Below the pieces are notes generated by a model. The model did not search any database. It was given only the letters and a program-made list of their open reading frames with translations, and was not told the origin of the DNA. Source: Armatimonadota bacterium (GTDB lineage: Bacteria > Sysuimicrobiota > Sysuimicrobiia > Sysuimicrobiales > Sysuimicrobiaceae). Taken from it: a stretch of DNA of 64,000 bases. The stretch is from assembly GCA_031432545.1 (NCBI GenBank), contig JAVKGX010000006.1:28569-92568 (forward strand), read 5' to 3'. Every line of letters begins with the position of its first letter. Position 1 is the stretch's first letter. The position numbers and the translations under genes are program-made. This document shows positions 52,666 to 60,931 of this stretch, piece after piece.

Positions 52666-53772
52666 ATGCGCGTCGAATCGGTGGAGCTCCGCGTGGTCGA
52701 GATGCCGCTGCGGTTTCCGTTCGAGACGAGCTTCGGCCGCGAGGAAGTGAAACGCTGCCTGCTCGTCGCGGCGCGGTCTGATGGCCTCACGGGATGGGGG
52801 GAAGTCGTCGCGTCGCCGGCGCCCCTGTACAACGAGGAGACGATCGAGACCGCCTGGCACGTGCTGCGCGACTTTTTGATCCCGATCGTCTGCAGCGAAG
52901 AGATCGAGGATCCGAACTCATTCAGCCGCCGCGCCTCGCACATCCGCCGCAACCACATGGCCAAGGCAGGGCTGGAGGCAGCGCTGTGGGACCTGTACTG
53001 TCAGCGCGAGGGCGTCACGCTCGCCCAGGCGGTGGGCGGCGAGCGGACACAGGTCGAAGTCGGCGTCAGCCTCGGCATCGAACACCGCACCGCGGACCTG
53101 TTGAACCGGATCGAGGCGTTCCTCACGCAGGGCTACCGGCGGGTCAAGATCAAGATCAAGCCCGGCTACGACGTGCCGGTCGTGCGTGAGGTCCGCCGCG
53201 CGTTTCCCCACCTCCGCCTCCAGGTCGACGCCAACTCCGCGTACACGCTCGAGGACGCTGCGCTGTTCGAGGCTATGGACGAGTACGACCTGCTGCTGAT
53301 CGAACAGCCGCTGGCCGAAGACGACATCGTGGACCACGCAAAGCTGCAGGCGCGCCTGCGCACCTCGGTCTGCCTGGACGAGTCGATCGTGCACCCCCAC
53401 GACGCCCGGAAGGCGATCGAGCTCGGCTCGTGCCGCGTCGTCAACATCAAGCAGGGGCGCATGGGCGGTCTCACGCGCGCGGTCAAGACCCACGACCTGT
53501 GCGAATCCCACGGCGTACCGGTTTGGTGCGGGGGGATGCTCGAAACCGGCATCGGCCGCCTGCTGAACCTGGCTTTGGCGGCGCTGCCGAACTTCCGGTT
53601 GCCCGGTGACATCTCCGCCAGCGACCGTTACTTCGAGCGGGACCTGATCGATCCCCCGGTCGAACTCAATCCGGACGGTACGATCGACGTCCCCTCCGAC
53701 ATCGGGATCGCGCCCCGGGTCGACAGACGGCGGGTGGAGGAGGTCACGCTGCGGCGCCAGACCTTCCCCTGA
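52666..53772 (+). CDS. o-Succinylbenzoate synthase / N-succinylamino-acid racemase family enzyme
   Basis: Enolase-superfamily enzyme of the MenC type 2/NSAR group, 368 residues. Catalytic lysines are in the KIKIKPG motif (K-x-K, about residue 165) and VVNIKQGRMGG (about 265); metal ligands are Asp in QVDANSAY, Glu in IEQPLAEDD and Asp in CLDESI. No other menaquinone genes are nearby, while an NSAR-associated GNAT gene is immediately upstream. N-acylamino-acid racemisation is therefore the better guess. The promiscuity of this family makes MenC activity possible too. Confidence 0.9.
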   Translation: MRVESVELRVVEMPLRFPFETSFGREEVKRCLLVAARSDGLTGWGEVVASPAPLYNEETIETAWHVLRDFLIPIVCSEEIEDPNSFSRRASHIRRNHMAKAGLEAALWDLYCQREGVTLAQAVGGERTQVEVGVSLGIEHRTADLLNRIEAFLTQGYRRVKIKIKPGYDVPVVREVRRAFPHLRLQVDANSAYTLEDAALFEAMDEYDLLLIEQPLAEDDIVDHAKLQARLRTSVCLDESIVHPHDARKAIELGSCRVVNIKQGRMGGLTRAVKTHDLCESHGVPVWCGGMLETGIGRLLNLALAALPNFRLPGDISASDRYFERDLIDPPVELNPDGTIDVPSDIGIAPRVDRRRVEEVTLRRQTFP

Positions 53773-53779
53773 CGGTGGC

Positions 53780-54382
53780 TCAGGGATCGGCGAGGCTGCT
53801 CAACAGCCGTTCCCAGTCGCCTGGGGTGTCCACGTCGGTGGATGCCGCCGGGATCGGCACGACGCGGCAGTCGCTGCGGCGGGCCTCGATCACGGCTTTG
53901 GCGCCTGCGTCGCCGTGCAGGGCGCAGAGCTCACCGAACAGCGATCGGTCGAAGACGGCCGGAACACCGACGGTGCCGCCGTAGGACGCCGCGACGATGG
54001 GGACCCCGCCGGCTTCGTACTCCGCAACCAGTCTGCGCAAATCGTCCGCGGTCACCAGGGGCTGGTCGGCGAGCGTGACCAGTACGGCCTGCACAGATCC
54101 AGCCGCCTCCACGCCCCGGCGCACAGACCCGCTCAACCCTTCCGCGTAGCGCGGATTGTAGACCACCTCGACGTCCAGGCCGTCCAGCTCCCTGCGCACA
54201 CGCTCGGCCTCCGCCCCGACGACCACGATCACCCGCCGGCAGACGGACCGCGCCGCCTCGACGGCGCGCCGCACCAGACTCATGCCGGACAGGCGCAAGA
54301 GCACCTTGGGGCGCCCCATCCGCCGGCTCGGCCCGGCTGCGAGGACGACGCAGACGATTTCGGGGGCGGCTTGTGCGGTCAC
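53780..54382 (-). CDS. mocA: MocA-type molybdenum cofactor cytidylyl/guanylyltransferase
   Basis: Adds a nucleotide to molybdopterin for xanthine-dehydrogenase or CO-dehydrogenase type enzymes, 200 residues. The nucleotidyltransferase start VCVVLAAGPSRRMGRPK and the ADQPL metal motif (VTLADQPLVT) are intact. GTG 54382 overlaps the XdhC stop (GTGA). Last gene of the leftward MoxR-CoxE-XdhC-MocA operon. Confidence 0.93.
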   Translation of the reverse strand: MTAQAAPEIVCVVLAAGPSRRMGRPKVLLRLSGMSLVRRAVEAARSVCRRVIVVVGAEAERVRRELDGLDVEVVYNPRYAEGLSGSVRRGVEAAGSVQAVLVTLADQPLVTADDLRRLVAEYEAGGVPIVAASYGGTVGVPAVFDRSLFGELCALHGDAGAKAVIEARRSDCRVVPIPAASTDVDTPGDWERLLSSLADP

Positions 54383-55494
54383 GTCGCCGCAGCGTGGATC
54401 GCCGCCCGGCGTTCGCGCAAATGGCCGCCCGCCCGCCCGCTGCGCGCAGCGAGGATCTCCGCCACGATCGCGACGGCGATCTGCTCGGGGCCCTCGGCGC
54501 CGATGTCCAGCCCCACGGGCGCGAAGATCCGGCCGCGCAGTGCCTCGGAGGGTCGTACGCCCTCGTCTGCCAGCTCCCGCAGGATCTTCTCCGTGCGCTG
54601 ACGCGGGCCCAGCAGGCCGAGGTAGGCGGGTGGTTCCGGCCAGGTCAGGAAGGAGCGGACGAGATTGCGGTCGTGCAGGTAGTTGTGCGTCATCACGACG
54701 ATACACGTGCGGTCGTCGGGTCGGATTTCCTCGGCCGCTCGCGGAAACTCCGTGACGACGAACGCGTGCGCCTCGGGAAACCGCTCTGGCGTCAGGAACT
54801 TCTCGCGCCGGTCGAGCACCACCGTTCGGAAGCCAACCGCATCAGCGAAGCGGACCAGCGGGATCGCGTCGTGGCCCGCCCCGCAGACGACCAGGCGGGG
54901 CGGCGGTTGGATTGGTTCGACGAAGACCTCGATGCCTTCGATCTCCGCCCGGGACGGGCGCCCGGACGCCAGCGCCCTCGCCGCCAGCCGCCTGGCCTCG
55001 CGGTCGAGGGAGGGGTCGCCGAGCGTGCCCGCATGGGTGCGGTCGTCTTCCCAGACGATCCGCCTGCCCAGGTGCGGCGAGTCCTCGGGGCCGATCACTG
55101 TGACCACCGCCAGCGATGCCCCCTTCTCCACCGCGCGGGCCAAAAACTCCTGCGGCGACGGCTCCGTGGCGTCGATGCGCTCGACCAGCACGTCGATGAC
55201 GCCGTTGCACCCGAGTCCCAGGCCCCACACCGCTTCGTCGTCGGCTGTCAGGTCGTAGTGCAGTCGCCGCGGCCGGCCGTCGCGCATGACCTCCTCGGCC
55301 ACGATCTGCACGTCGCCCTCCAGACACCCACCGGAGATCGAGCCGACGGTGTGGCCGGTGGCGGTGACCAGCAGCCGCGCCCCCTCGCGCCGGTAGGTGG
55401 ATCCCCGCGCCCCGACGACCGTCGCCAGCGCACACGCCTGCCCGCTCGCCTGAGTCCGACGGATCGCTGCCACCACGTCACGCAGTTCCCGCAT
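54379..55494 (-). CDS. xdhC: XdhC/CoxI family molybdoenzyme maturation protein
   Basis: 371 residues. N-terminal XdhC/CoxI domain (ALATVVGARGSTYRREGARLLV, GSISGGCLEGDV with the conserved Cys) and C-terminal Rossmann domain (LVVCGAGHDAIPLVRFADAVG, GLLGPRQRTEKIL). These proteins bind Moco, promote sulfuration and hand it to the apo-hydroxylase. Coupled to mocA by overlap and 57 bases after the CoxE gene. Confidence 0.94.
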   Translation of the reverse strand: MRELRDVVAAIRRTQASGQACALATVVGARGSTYRREGARLLVTATGHTVGSISGGCLEGDVQIVAEEVMRDGRPRRLHYDLTADDEAVWGLGLGCNGVIDVLVERIDATEPSPQEFLARAVEKGASLAVVTVIGPEDSPHLGRRIVWEDDRTHAGTLGDPSLDREARRLAARALASGRPSRAEIEGIEVFVEPIQPPPRLVVCGAGHDAIPLVRFADAVGFRTVVLDRREKFLTPERFPEAHAFVVTEFPRAAEEIRPDDRTCIVVMTHNYLHDRNLVRSFLTWPEPPAYLGLLGPRQRTEKILRELADEGVRPSEALRGRIFAPVGLDIGAEGPEQIAVAIVAEILAARSGRAGGHLRERRAAIHAAAT

Positions 55495-55551
55495 CGCCCT
55501 TCCCCCGGATCGACCTTCCTCCCATCGTGGCTTGACCGGCGCCGGACACCG

Positions 55552-56694
55552 CTACTGCCCTGCGCGCCTGGCCAGAGCCCGCTCCAGCTCGTGCAGGCTG
55601 TCGACGTTGTGCGCAGAAGCAAAGACATCCACGTACGGCAGTGCCGCCTGCATGCCCCGCGTGAGCGGCTGGTAGCCGGGACTGCCCAACAGCGGGTTGA
55701 GCCACACGACGCGAGCCGCCCGCTCCTGGATCTCACGCATCGCCCGCCGCAGCGCGTCCGTCTCGCCGGTGTCCCAGCCGTCGCTGACGATGATCACGAC
55801 GGTGCGCCGGTCCAGCAGGTGCCCGTGTGCATCCAGAAACTGCCGCAGGCTGGCCCCGATCTTCGTGCCGCCCGACCAGTTCGGCACCGTCTGGCTGAGA
55901 CGGTCGAGCGCGGCGCGCAACGACCGCGACCGCAGGGCCGACGTCACGCGCGTCAGCGAAGTACTGAAGACGAACGATTCGACGCGACCGATGGCCTCCT
56001 GCAGCGCGTAGACGAACTGGATCAAGAATCGGCTGTACACATCCATCGAGCCTGAGACGTCGCACAGCAGCACCACGCGCGTCTTCCGGATGCGGCGCCT
56101 GCGAAACGCCAGCTCCGGCAGCTCACCGCCCCAGCGCAGGTGCAGCCGCAGCGTCCTCCGCATGTCGATCGTGTGGCTGTGGCGTGCGCGACGGGCGCGC
56201 CGGCTCATCCGCGTGGCGATGCGGCGTGCGATGGTCACCACGAGCGCGGCGATCTCGTCGAGCTCGTGGGCCGCAAAGCTGGAGAAGTCCTTGCGGCTCA
56301 ATACCTCCTGCGCGCTGTAGCCGGGCACTTCCTGTTCGCCTTCGCCCGTCTGTTGGGTCGCCCATCGCTGCACGGAAGCTGCGCCCTGGCCCTCGGACTC
56401 GCCCACACGCCCCTGGGAGGACTCACCGTCAGGTTGGGGTCGCTCCCAGCGCATCCCCTGCGCGGACCAGTACAGGGGGAAGAGCTCATCGAACGTCGTG
56501 AGGTCCTGGTGGCTGTGGGCGAGGGTCGTCCGCAGCGCCAGCCGGAACTGGGTGGGGTCGAGGATGTCCACGCGGGACAGCGCTTGCAGCGCGTCTGCGA
56601 TCTCAGCCGGTCCGGACAGCACACCCCGGCCGCGCAGTCTCCGCGCGAACTCCACGACGTGCTGGGTCAGATCACCGAAATCGGGGCGATGCAT
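55552..56694 (-). CDS. coxE: CoxE-like VWA domain protein
   Basis: 380 residues. C-terminal von Willebrand A domain with MIDAS motif CDVSGSMDVYSRF (about residue 215) and later SGGTKIG and IIVSDGWDTGE. The N-terminal helical region ends in an acidic/glutamine-rich linker. Works with the MoxR ATPase to insert or activate the metal centre of CO-dehydrogenase-type hydroxylases. It overlaps moxR by 23 bases. Confidence 0.94.
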   Translation of the reverse strand: MHRPDFGDLTQHVVEFARRLRGRGVLSGPAEIADALQALSRVDILDPTQFRLALRTTLAHSHQDLTTFDELFPLYWSAQGMRWERPQPDGESSQGRVGESEGQGAASVQRWATQQTGEGEQEVPGYSAQEVLSRKDFSSFAAHELDEIAALVVTIARRIATRMSRRARRARHSHTIDMRRTLRLHLRWGGELPELAFRRRRIRKTRVVLLCDVSGSMDVYSRFLIQFVYALQEAIGRVESFVFSTSLTRVTSALRSRSLRAALDRLSQTVPNWSGGTKIGASLRQFLDAHGHLLDRRTVVIIVSDGWDTGETDALRRAMREIQERAARVVWLNPLLGSPGYQPLTRGMQAALPYVDVFASAHNVDSLHELERALARRAGQ

Positions 56695-57667
56695 CGCCGC
56701 CCCTCACCGTCTTCTCCACCCGCTCCAACGCGCGCTCCATCGGCTCGCCGTCGCGCTGGGCCTCCGCGATCGCGGCCAGCGCGGAATCCAGCCACGGGCC
56801 GCGCACCCGGGCCTGGTCCTCCTGATGTTTGCAGATGCAGCCGATCGTCTCCTCGACGCTGGCGCGGTCCAGGTTCTCGCGGTGCAACCGCATGAGCGCG
56901 GCGCTCCAGTCCAACGTCTCGGCGACACCCGGGACCTTCGACAGATCCAGGCGCCGCACCAGGCGCATGAACGCCGTGATCTGTTCGGCGAGTCTGCGCG
57001 AGATGCCGGGCACCTTCGTCCGCACGATCCGCAGTTCCTTTTGGAAGTCCGGGTAGTCGATCCACAGGTACAGACACCGGCGGCGCAGCGCGTCGCTCAG
57101 CTCCCGGGTCCGGTTGCTGGTCAGCACGACGTAGGGCACGTGCTGCGCGCGGATCGTGCCGATCTCGGGAATCGTGATCTGCCAGTCGCTGAGCACCTCC
57201 AGCAGGAATGCCTCGAACTCCTCGTCGACCCGGTCGACTTCGTCGATGAGCAACACCGGAGGCCTGTGGTGGGTGATCGCCTGGAGGAGCGGTCGGCGCA
57301 GGAGGAACGGCTCGGAGAAGATCGCGTGCTCCTTTTCCTCCAGCGTACGGTCGCCCTGCTCCTCCAGGCGGATGCGCAGCATCTGCTTCTGGTAGTTCCA
57401 CTCGTACAGCGCCGTGTTGACGTCCAACCCCTCGTAACACTGGAGGCGGATCAGGTCGGTGCCCAGCGCCCGAGCCATCACCTTCGCGATCTCCGTCTTG
57501 CCCACGCCCGCCGCACCCTCGACGAGCAGCGGCTTGTGCAGTTCGATCGAGAGGAAGACGGCGGTGGCGATCTCCCGTCCGGCGATGTAGCCTTGATTCT
57601 CCAGCGCGGCGACGATCTGCTCGATGTCCCCGAGCGTGGGGCGCCGTGCCGGTTGCGTTTCGCTCAT
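56672..57667 (-). CDS. MoxR family AAA ATPase (CoxD-like)
   Basis: 331 residues. Walker A VEGAAGVGKTE (about residue 50), Walker B VLLIDEVDRVDEEF, sensor-1 VVLTSNRTRELSDALRRRC. Hexameric chaperone-type ATPase partnered with a VWA protein. First gene of the maturation operon with its own promoter at 57675-57703 and AAGG near the ATG. The order MoxR-CoxE-XdhC-MocA parallels coxDE plus accessory genes in CO-dehydrogenase clusters, but no coxMSL-like genes are in this window. Confidence 0.95.
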   Translation of the reverse strand: MSETQPARRPTLGDIEQIVAALENQGYIAGREIATAVFLSIELHKPLLVEGAAGVGKTEIAKVMARALGTDLIRLQCYEGLDVNTALYEWNYQKQMLRIRLEEQGDRTLEEKEHAIFSEPFLLRRPLLQAITHHRPPVLLIDEVDRVDEEFEAFLLEVLSDWQITIPEIGTIRAQHVPYVVLTSNRTRELSDALRRRCLYLWIDYPDFQKELRIVRTKVPGISRRLAEQITAFMRLVRRLDLSKVPGVAETLDWSAALMRLHRENLDRASVEETIGCICKHQEDQARVRGPWLDSALAAIAEAQRDGEPMERALERVEKTVRGGDASPRFR

Positions 57668-57674
57668 ACCTTAG

Positions 57675-57703
57675 ATAGTCGAGGGTCCGTCCTCATGGGT
57701 CAA
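57675..57703 (-). promoter_or_regulatory. Promoter of the moxR-coxE-xdhC-mocA operon
   Basis: On the minus strand TTGACC (57698-57703), a 17-base spacer and GACTAT (57675-57680), 7 bases before ATG 57667. A short leader carrying AAGG follows. Confidence 0.5.
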
Positions 57704-57760
57704 GGGTCGAGGGAGCGGCGGTCCGTGGCCGCGGCGTGATCGGATGCCTCAACGCCGCGC

Positions 57761-57766
57761 TACAAT
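57761..57766 (+). promoter_or_regulatory. -10 box of the nitrilase-family gene
   Basis: TACAAT, 23 bases before ATG 57790, followed by a good GGGAGG ribosome binding site. No clear -35 box at the expected place. Confidence 0.45.
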
Positions 57767-57789
57767 GAGGGCATCGGGAGGTGGGCGGC

Positions 57790-58692
57790 ATGAAGGAGTT
57801 CGTGGCAGCGGGTGTGCAGATCGCGGCGGTACCCAACGACGTGCGGGCCAACCTGGACAAGGCGGTGGACTGGCTCCACCGCGCGGTCCGCGAGACGGAC
57901 GCCGAGCTGGTCGTCTTCCCCGAGACGATCACCACTGGCTTCGCCACGGGGCTTTCGGCCGAGGCGCTGTGGGACCTGGTCAGCGAGATCCCCGGGCCGA
58001 TCAGCGAGCCGATCCAGCGGGCCGCCCGGGCACTGGGCGTCCACGTCGTCTGGCCTACCTACTCACGGGGACCCACCCGCGGGGTCGTGTACAACACCTC
58101 GGCGCTCATCGGTCCGGACGGCGAGATCCTTGGCCAGTACCACAAGACGCACCCATTCCCGGCGGAGAACGCCGAGCGCGGCGGCTGGTGCACGCCCGGT
58201 GCGCGCGCCGAGGTGGTCGAAACCGAGCTGGGGACCATCGGGATGATCATCTGCTACGACGGCGACTTCCCGGAGCTGTCGCGCGTGCTGGCCGTCAAGG
58301 GCGCCGAGATCATCACCCGCCCGTCCGCGTTGCTGCGGTCGTTCGACATCTGGCAGATGACGAACATGGCGCGCGCGTACGACAACCACGTGTACGTACT
58401 CGCGGTCAACGCCGTCGGCCCGGATGCCGAGGGGAACCTGTACTTCGGCCACTCGATGTTCGTCAACCCGATCGCCTGGAGGTTGTGCCAGGCCCGCGGG
58501 CAGGAGGAGATCGTGGCCGCCAGGCTTGACCCCGATCCGATGCGGTACGTGTCTTGGGGCACGCGCTCGGTGCAGTCCTTCGACCACCTCGAAGACCGCA
58601 ACCTGCAGGTCTACGCGGAAGGCCTGCGCCCGGCCCGCAGCCGCTTCGAGCCCGGTAGACGCCTGCCGCGTCGCGAACGGGCCCCAGCCTAG
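57790..58692 (+). CDS. Nitrilase superfamily carbon-nitrogen hydrolase (amidase type)
   Basis: 300 residues. The Glu-Lys-Cys triad is present: Glu in VVFPETITTG, Lys in QYHKTHPFP, Cys in MIICYDGDFPE. ATG 57790 is preferred over GTG 57781 because GGGAGGTG is eight bases upstream. Members cleave amides, nitriles or carbamoyl groups. The substrate is not evident; a purine or pyrimidine ureide or an aliphatic amide is possible. It stands alone between divergent moxR and the convergent TRAP operon. Confidence 0.9.
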   Translation: MKEFVAAGVQIAAVPNDVRANLDKAVDWLHRAVRETDAELVVFPETITTGFATGLSAEALWDLVSEIPGPISEPIQRAARALGVHVVWPTYSRGPTRGVVYNTSALIGPDGEILGQYHKTHPFPAENAERGGWCTPGARAEVVETELGTIGMIICYDGDFPELSRVLAVKGAEIITRPSALLRSFDIWQMTNMARAYDNHVYVLAVNAVGPDAEGNLYFGHSMFVNPIAWRLCQARGQEEIVAARLDPDPMRYVSWGTRSVQSFDHLEDRNLQVYAEGLRPARSRFEPGRRLPRRERAPA

Positions 58693-58770
58693 CGGATCCG
58701 AACCCTCAGTTGCGCCGCTGCCGGCCGGCGCGGCCGAGGTCGCCGCGTTGCACTAGGCCGACACCCGGCG

Positions 58771-60840
58771 TCAGTCCGAAGCGACCTGCGCGGCGGGGAC
58801 GGGGCGCAGCCGCTGCAACAGCACCACCGCGGCGAGCAGAGCGAAGCCAACCGTGTCGGTGACGATCCCCGGTCGGATCAGCGACAGCGCAGCCACCAGC
58901 AGCATCCCGCGCTCGACCCACGACGTCGGGCGGAACAGGTAGCCTACGACCGCCCCGGCCAGGCACATGGTCCCGACCGCGCCGGTGAGGAAGCTCCAGG
59001 CGATGTCGTACCAGTGACCCTGCATCAGCAGCGAGGGTCCGAAGACGAACATGTAGGGCACGATGAAGCCGGCGAGCGCGAACCTCACGCCCAGCCAGGC
59101 CGTCTCCCACATCGGTGCCCGCGCCAGGCTGGCCGCGGCGAAGCTGGCCAGCGCCACCGGCGGCGTCAGCGCCGACAGGCACGCGAAGTAGAACAGGAAC
59201 AGGTGGGCCGCCAGTGGCGGGATGTTGAGCTGGATCAACGCCGGTGCCAGCGTGCTGGCCATGATCGCGTACGCGGCGGTCGTCGGCAGTCCCATGCCCA
59301 GGATCAGCGCCACCACCATCGCGGCGAGCAGCACCGGCAGGATCGCGCCCCCCGACAGCGACAGCAGCGCCAGCGACAGCTTCTCACCCAGACCCGTCAG
59401 CGACAGGATGCCGACGACCATACCGGCGCCTGCGGTGGTGGCCGCGATCTCGATCGACCGAACCGACCCGTCGTACATGGCGTCCAGGATGCGCCTCACC
59501 CCGGCCCGCGTCTGCGGCTGCACCAGGTACAAGGCCGCCACCGCCACCCCGAATACGGCGAGGCTCCACAGCACCGACAACCCCAACCGCGTGGCCGCCA
59601 CGTATGCGGCGATGGCGGCGACCAGCCACGGGTGCCCCAGATTCCCCTCGCGGCTCAGCCACGACGCCAGCACCGTGGCCCCTAGCGCCCACAGCGCCGC
59701 CCGAAACGGCGAGTAGTCGAACACCATGATCAGCGTCAGCATCAGCGCGAGCGGGACGATCAGATACCCGTGGCGGAACAGGACGTCGCGCAGGACCGGC
59801 AGGCGCTCGCGGGGCAGGCCGTGCAGGTCGCTGCGGGCGGCGTACAGGTCGATCATCCAGTAGGCGGCGACGAAGTACAGCAACGCGGGGATGATCGCTG
59901 CGACCGCGATGCGCGAATACGGCACGCCGATGATGTCGGCCATCAAAAACGCTGCAGCGCCCATGACCGGCGGCACGATCTGGCCGCCGGTGGAGTTCAT
60001 CGCCTCGATCGCGCCGGCGACCGGGCCGCGGAACCCCGTGGACTTCATCAGCGGCACGTTGATGACCCCGTCCACCATCACGTTCGCGGCCGACGATCCC
60101 GACGCGGTCCCGAACAGCGCGCTGGTCAGGATGGACACCTTGGCCGGGCCCCCGCGCCGGTGCCCGGCCAGGCTGAGCCCCACGTTGACGATGAACTGGC
60201 CGATGCCCGACACTTCCATGAACGCGCCGAACAGGATGAACAGGTACACGTAGCGGGCCGAGGCCGCGATCGGCGTGCCGTAGATCCCGTTGTCGCTGAA
60301 CAAAAAGGACACCGTCGTCGCGAAGTCGAACCCGCGGTGGCGCAGCATCCCGGGCAGGTACGGCCCGACGAACGCGTACAGCACGAACAACGCGGCCAGA
60401 ATCGGCATCGCCCAGCCGGTGGCCCGCCGCACCGTTTCCACCACGACGACGATCAGTGCCACACCGGCGATCACGTCGTAGCGGTTCGGCAGCACGCCCG
60501 CGCGGCCGGTGATCTCCATGAAATACAAAAGCTGGTAGGCGACGATCGCCACGCTGGCGGCGACGAGCGTCCAGTCCCACCACGTGGGGGCGGGACTGCC
60601 ACGCTTGCGGGCTGGGATCAGCAGGAACGCGAGCACCGAAGCGAACATCAGGTGCGTCGCGTACATCTTCTGGGGATCGGTGGAGTAAAAGCCCAGGACG
60701 ACGATGTGGAAGACCGCCATCGCGACGCCGACCCAGCGCACGAGCTGCAGCATCGTCCCGCTCAGCGGTCGCGTGCGGAACTCGGAGGTTTCGCCGAGTT
60801 GCTCGGCGGAGACTTCCAGACGGCCCTGTGGCTCTGCCAT
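58771..60840 (-). CDS. TRAP transporter fused 4TM/12TM permease
   Basis: Single-chain TRAP permease of the TAXI type, 689 residues with about 17 membrane spans. DctQ-like part to about 180, then the DctM-like domain with GTASGSSAANVMVDGVINVPLMK, GGQIVPPVMGAAAFLMAD and GLPTTAAYAIMASTLAPAL. ATG 60840 (MAEPQ) is preferred over an earlier alanine/arginine-rich extension. Driven by sodium or proton gradient; moves organic acids or amino acids. Downstream partner of the TAXI binding protein, 91 bases apart with a hairpin in between. Confidence 0.95.
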   Translation of the reverse strand: MAEPQGRLEVSAEQLGETSEFRTRPLSGTMLQLVRWVGVAMAVFHIVVLGFYSTDPQKMYATHLMFASVLAFLLIPARKRGSPAPTWWDWTLVAASVAIVAYQLLYFMEITGRAGVLPNRYDVIAGVALIVVVVETVRRATGWAMPILAALFVLYAFVGPYLPGMLRHRGFDFATTVSFLFSDNGIYGTPIAASARYVYLFILFGAFMEVSGIGQFIVNVGLSLAGHRRGGPAKVSILTSALFGTASGSSAANVMVDGVINVPLMKSTGFRGPVAGAIEAMNSTGGQIVPPVMGAAAFLMADIIGVPYSRIAVAAIIPALLYFVAAYWMIDLYAARSDLHGLPRERLPVLRDVLFRHGYLIVPLALMLTLIMVFDYSPFRAALWALGATVLASWLSREGNLGHPWLVAAIAAYVAATRLGLSVLWSLAVFGVAVAALYLVQPQTRAGVRRILDAMYDGSVRSIEIAATTAGAGMVVGILSLTGLGEKLSLALLSLSGGAILPVLLAAMVVALILGMGLPTTAAYAIMASTLAPALIQLNIPPLAAHLFLFYFACLSALTPPVALASFAAASLARAPMWETAWLGVRFALAGFIVPYMFVFGPSLLMQGHWYDIAWSFLTGAVGTMCLAGAVVGYLFRPTSWVERGMLLVAALSLIRPGIVTDTVGFALLAAVVLLQRLRPVPAAQVASD

Positions 60841-60874
60841 GCGCACCCGGTCACACGCGGCGGCCGATGCGGGT

Positions 60875-60897
60875 GGGGCGGGGACGCGCCCCGCCCC
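60875..60897 (-). repeat. Intercistronic hairpin between TAXI protein and TRAP permease
   Basis: GGGGCGGGG (60875-60883) and CCCCGCCCC (60889-60897) form a perfect nine-base-pair stem with a five-base ACGCG loop. There is no U-run. It is placed where differential expression of abundant binding protein versus permease is usual. Confidence 0.5.
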
Positions 60898-60931
60898 TAC
60901 CGACGACCGGCTGCCCAAGGGTGGATCCTGC

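Noticed and set aside
52666-53772. Assignment as menaquinone MenC
   Set aside because: No other men genes are present and the neighbour is an NSAR-associated acyltransferase; kept only as an alternative.
58714-58734. Palindrome GCCGC...GCGGC between the nitrilase and TRAP genes as a bidirectional terminator
   Set aside because: Central pairs fail and there is no U-run; in a 70% GC gap this is not distinguishable from chance.
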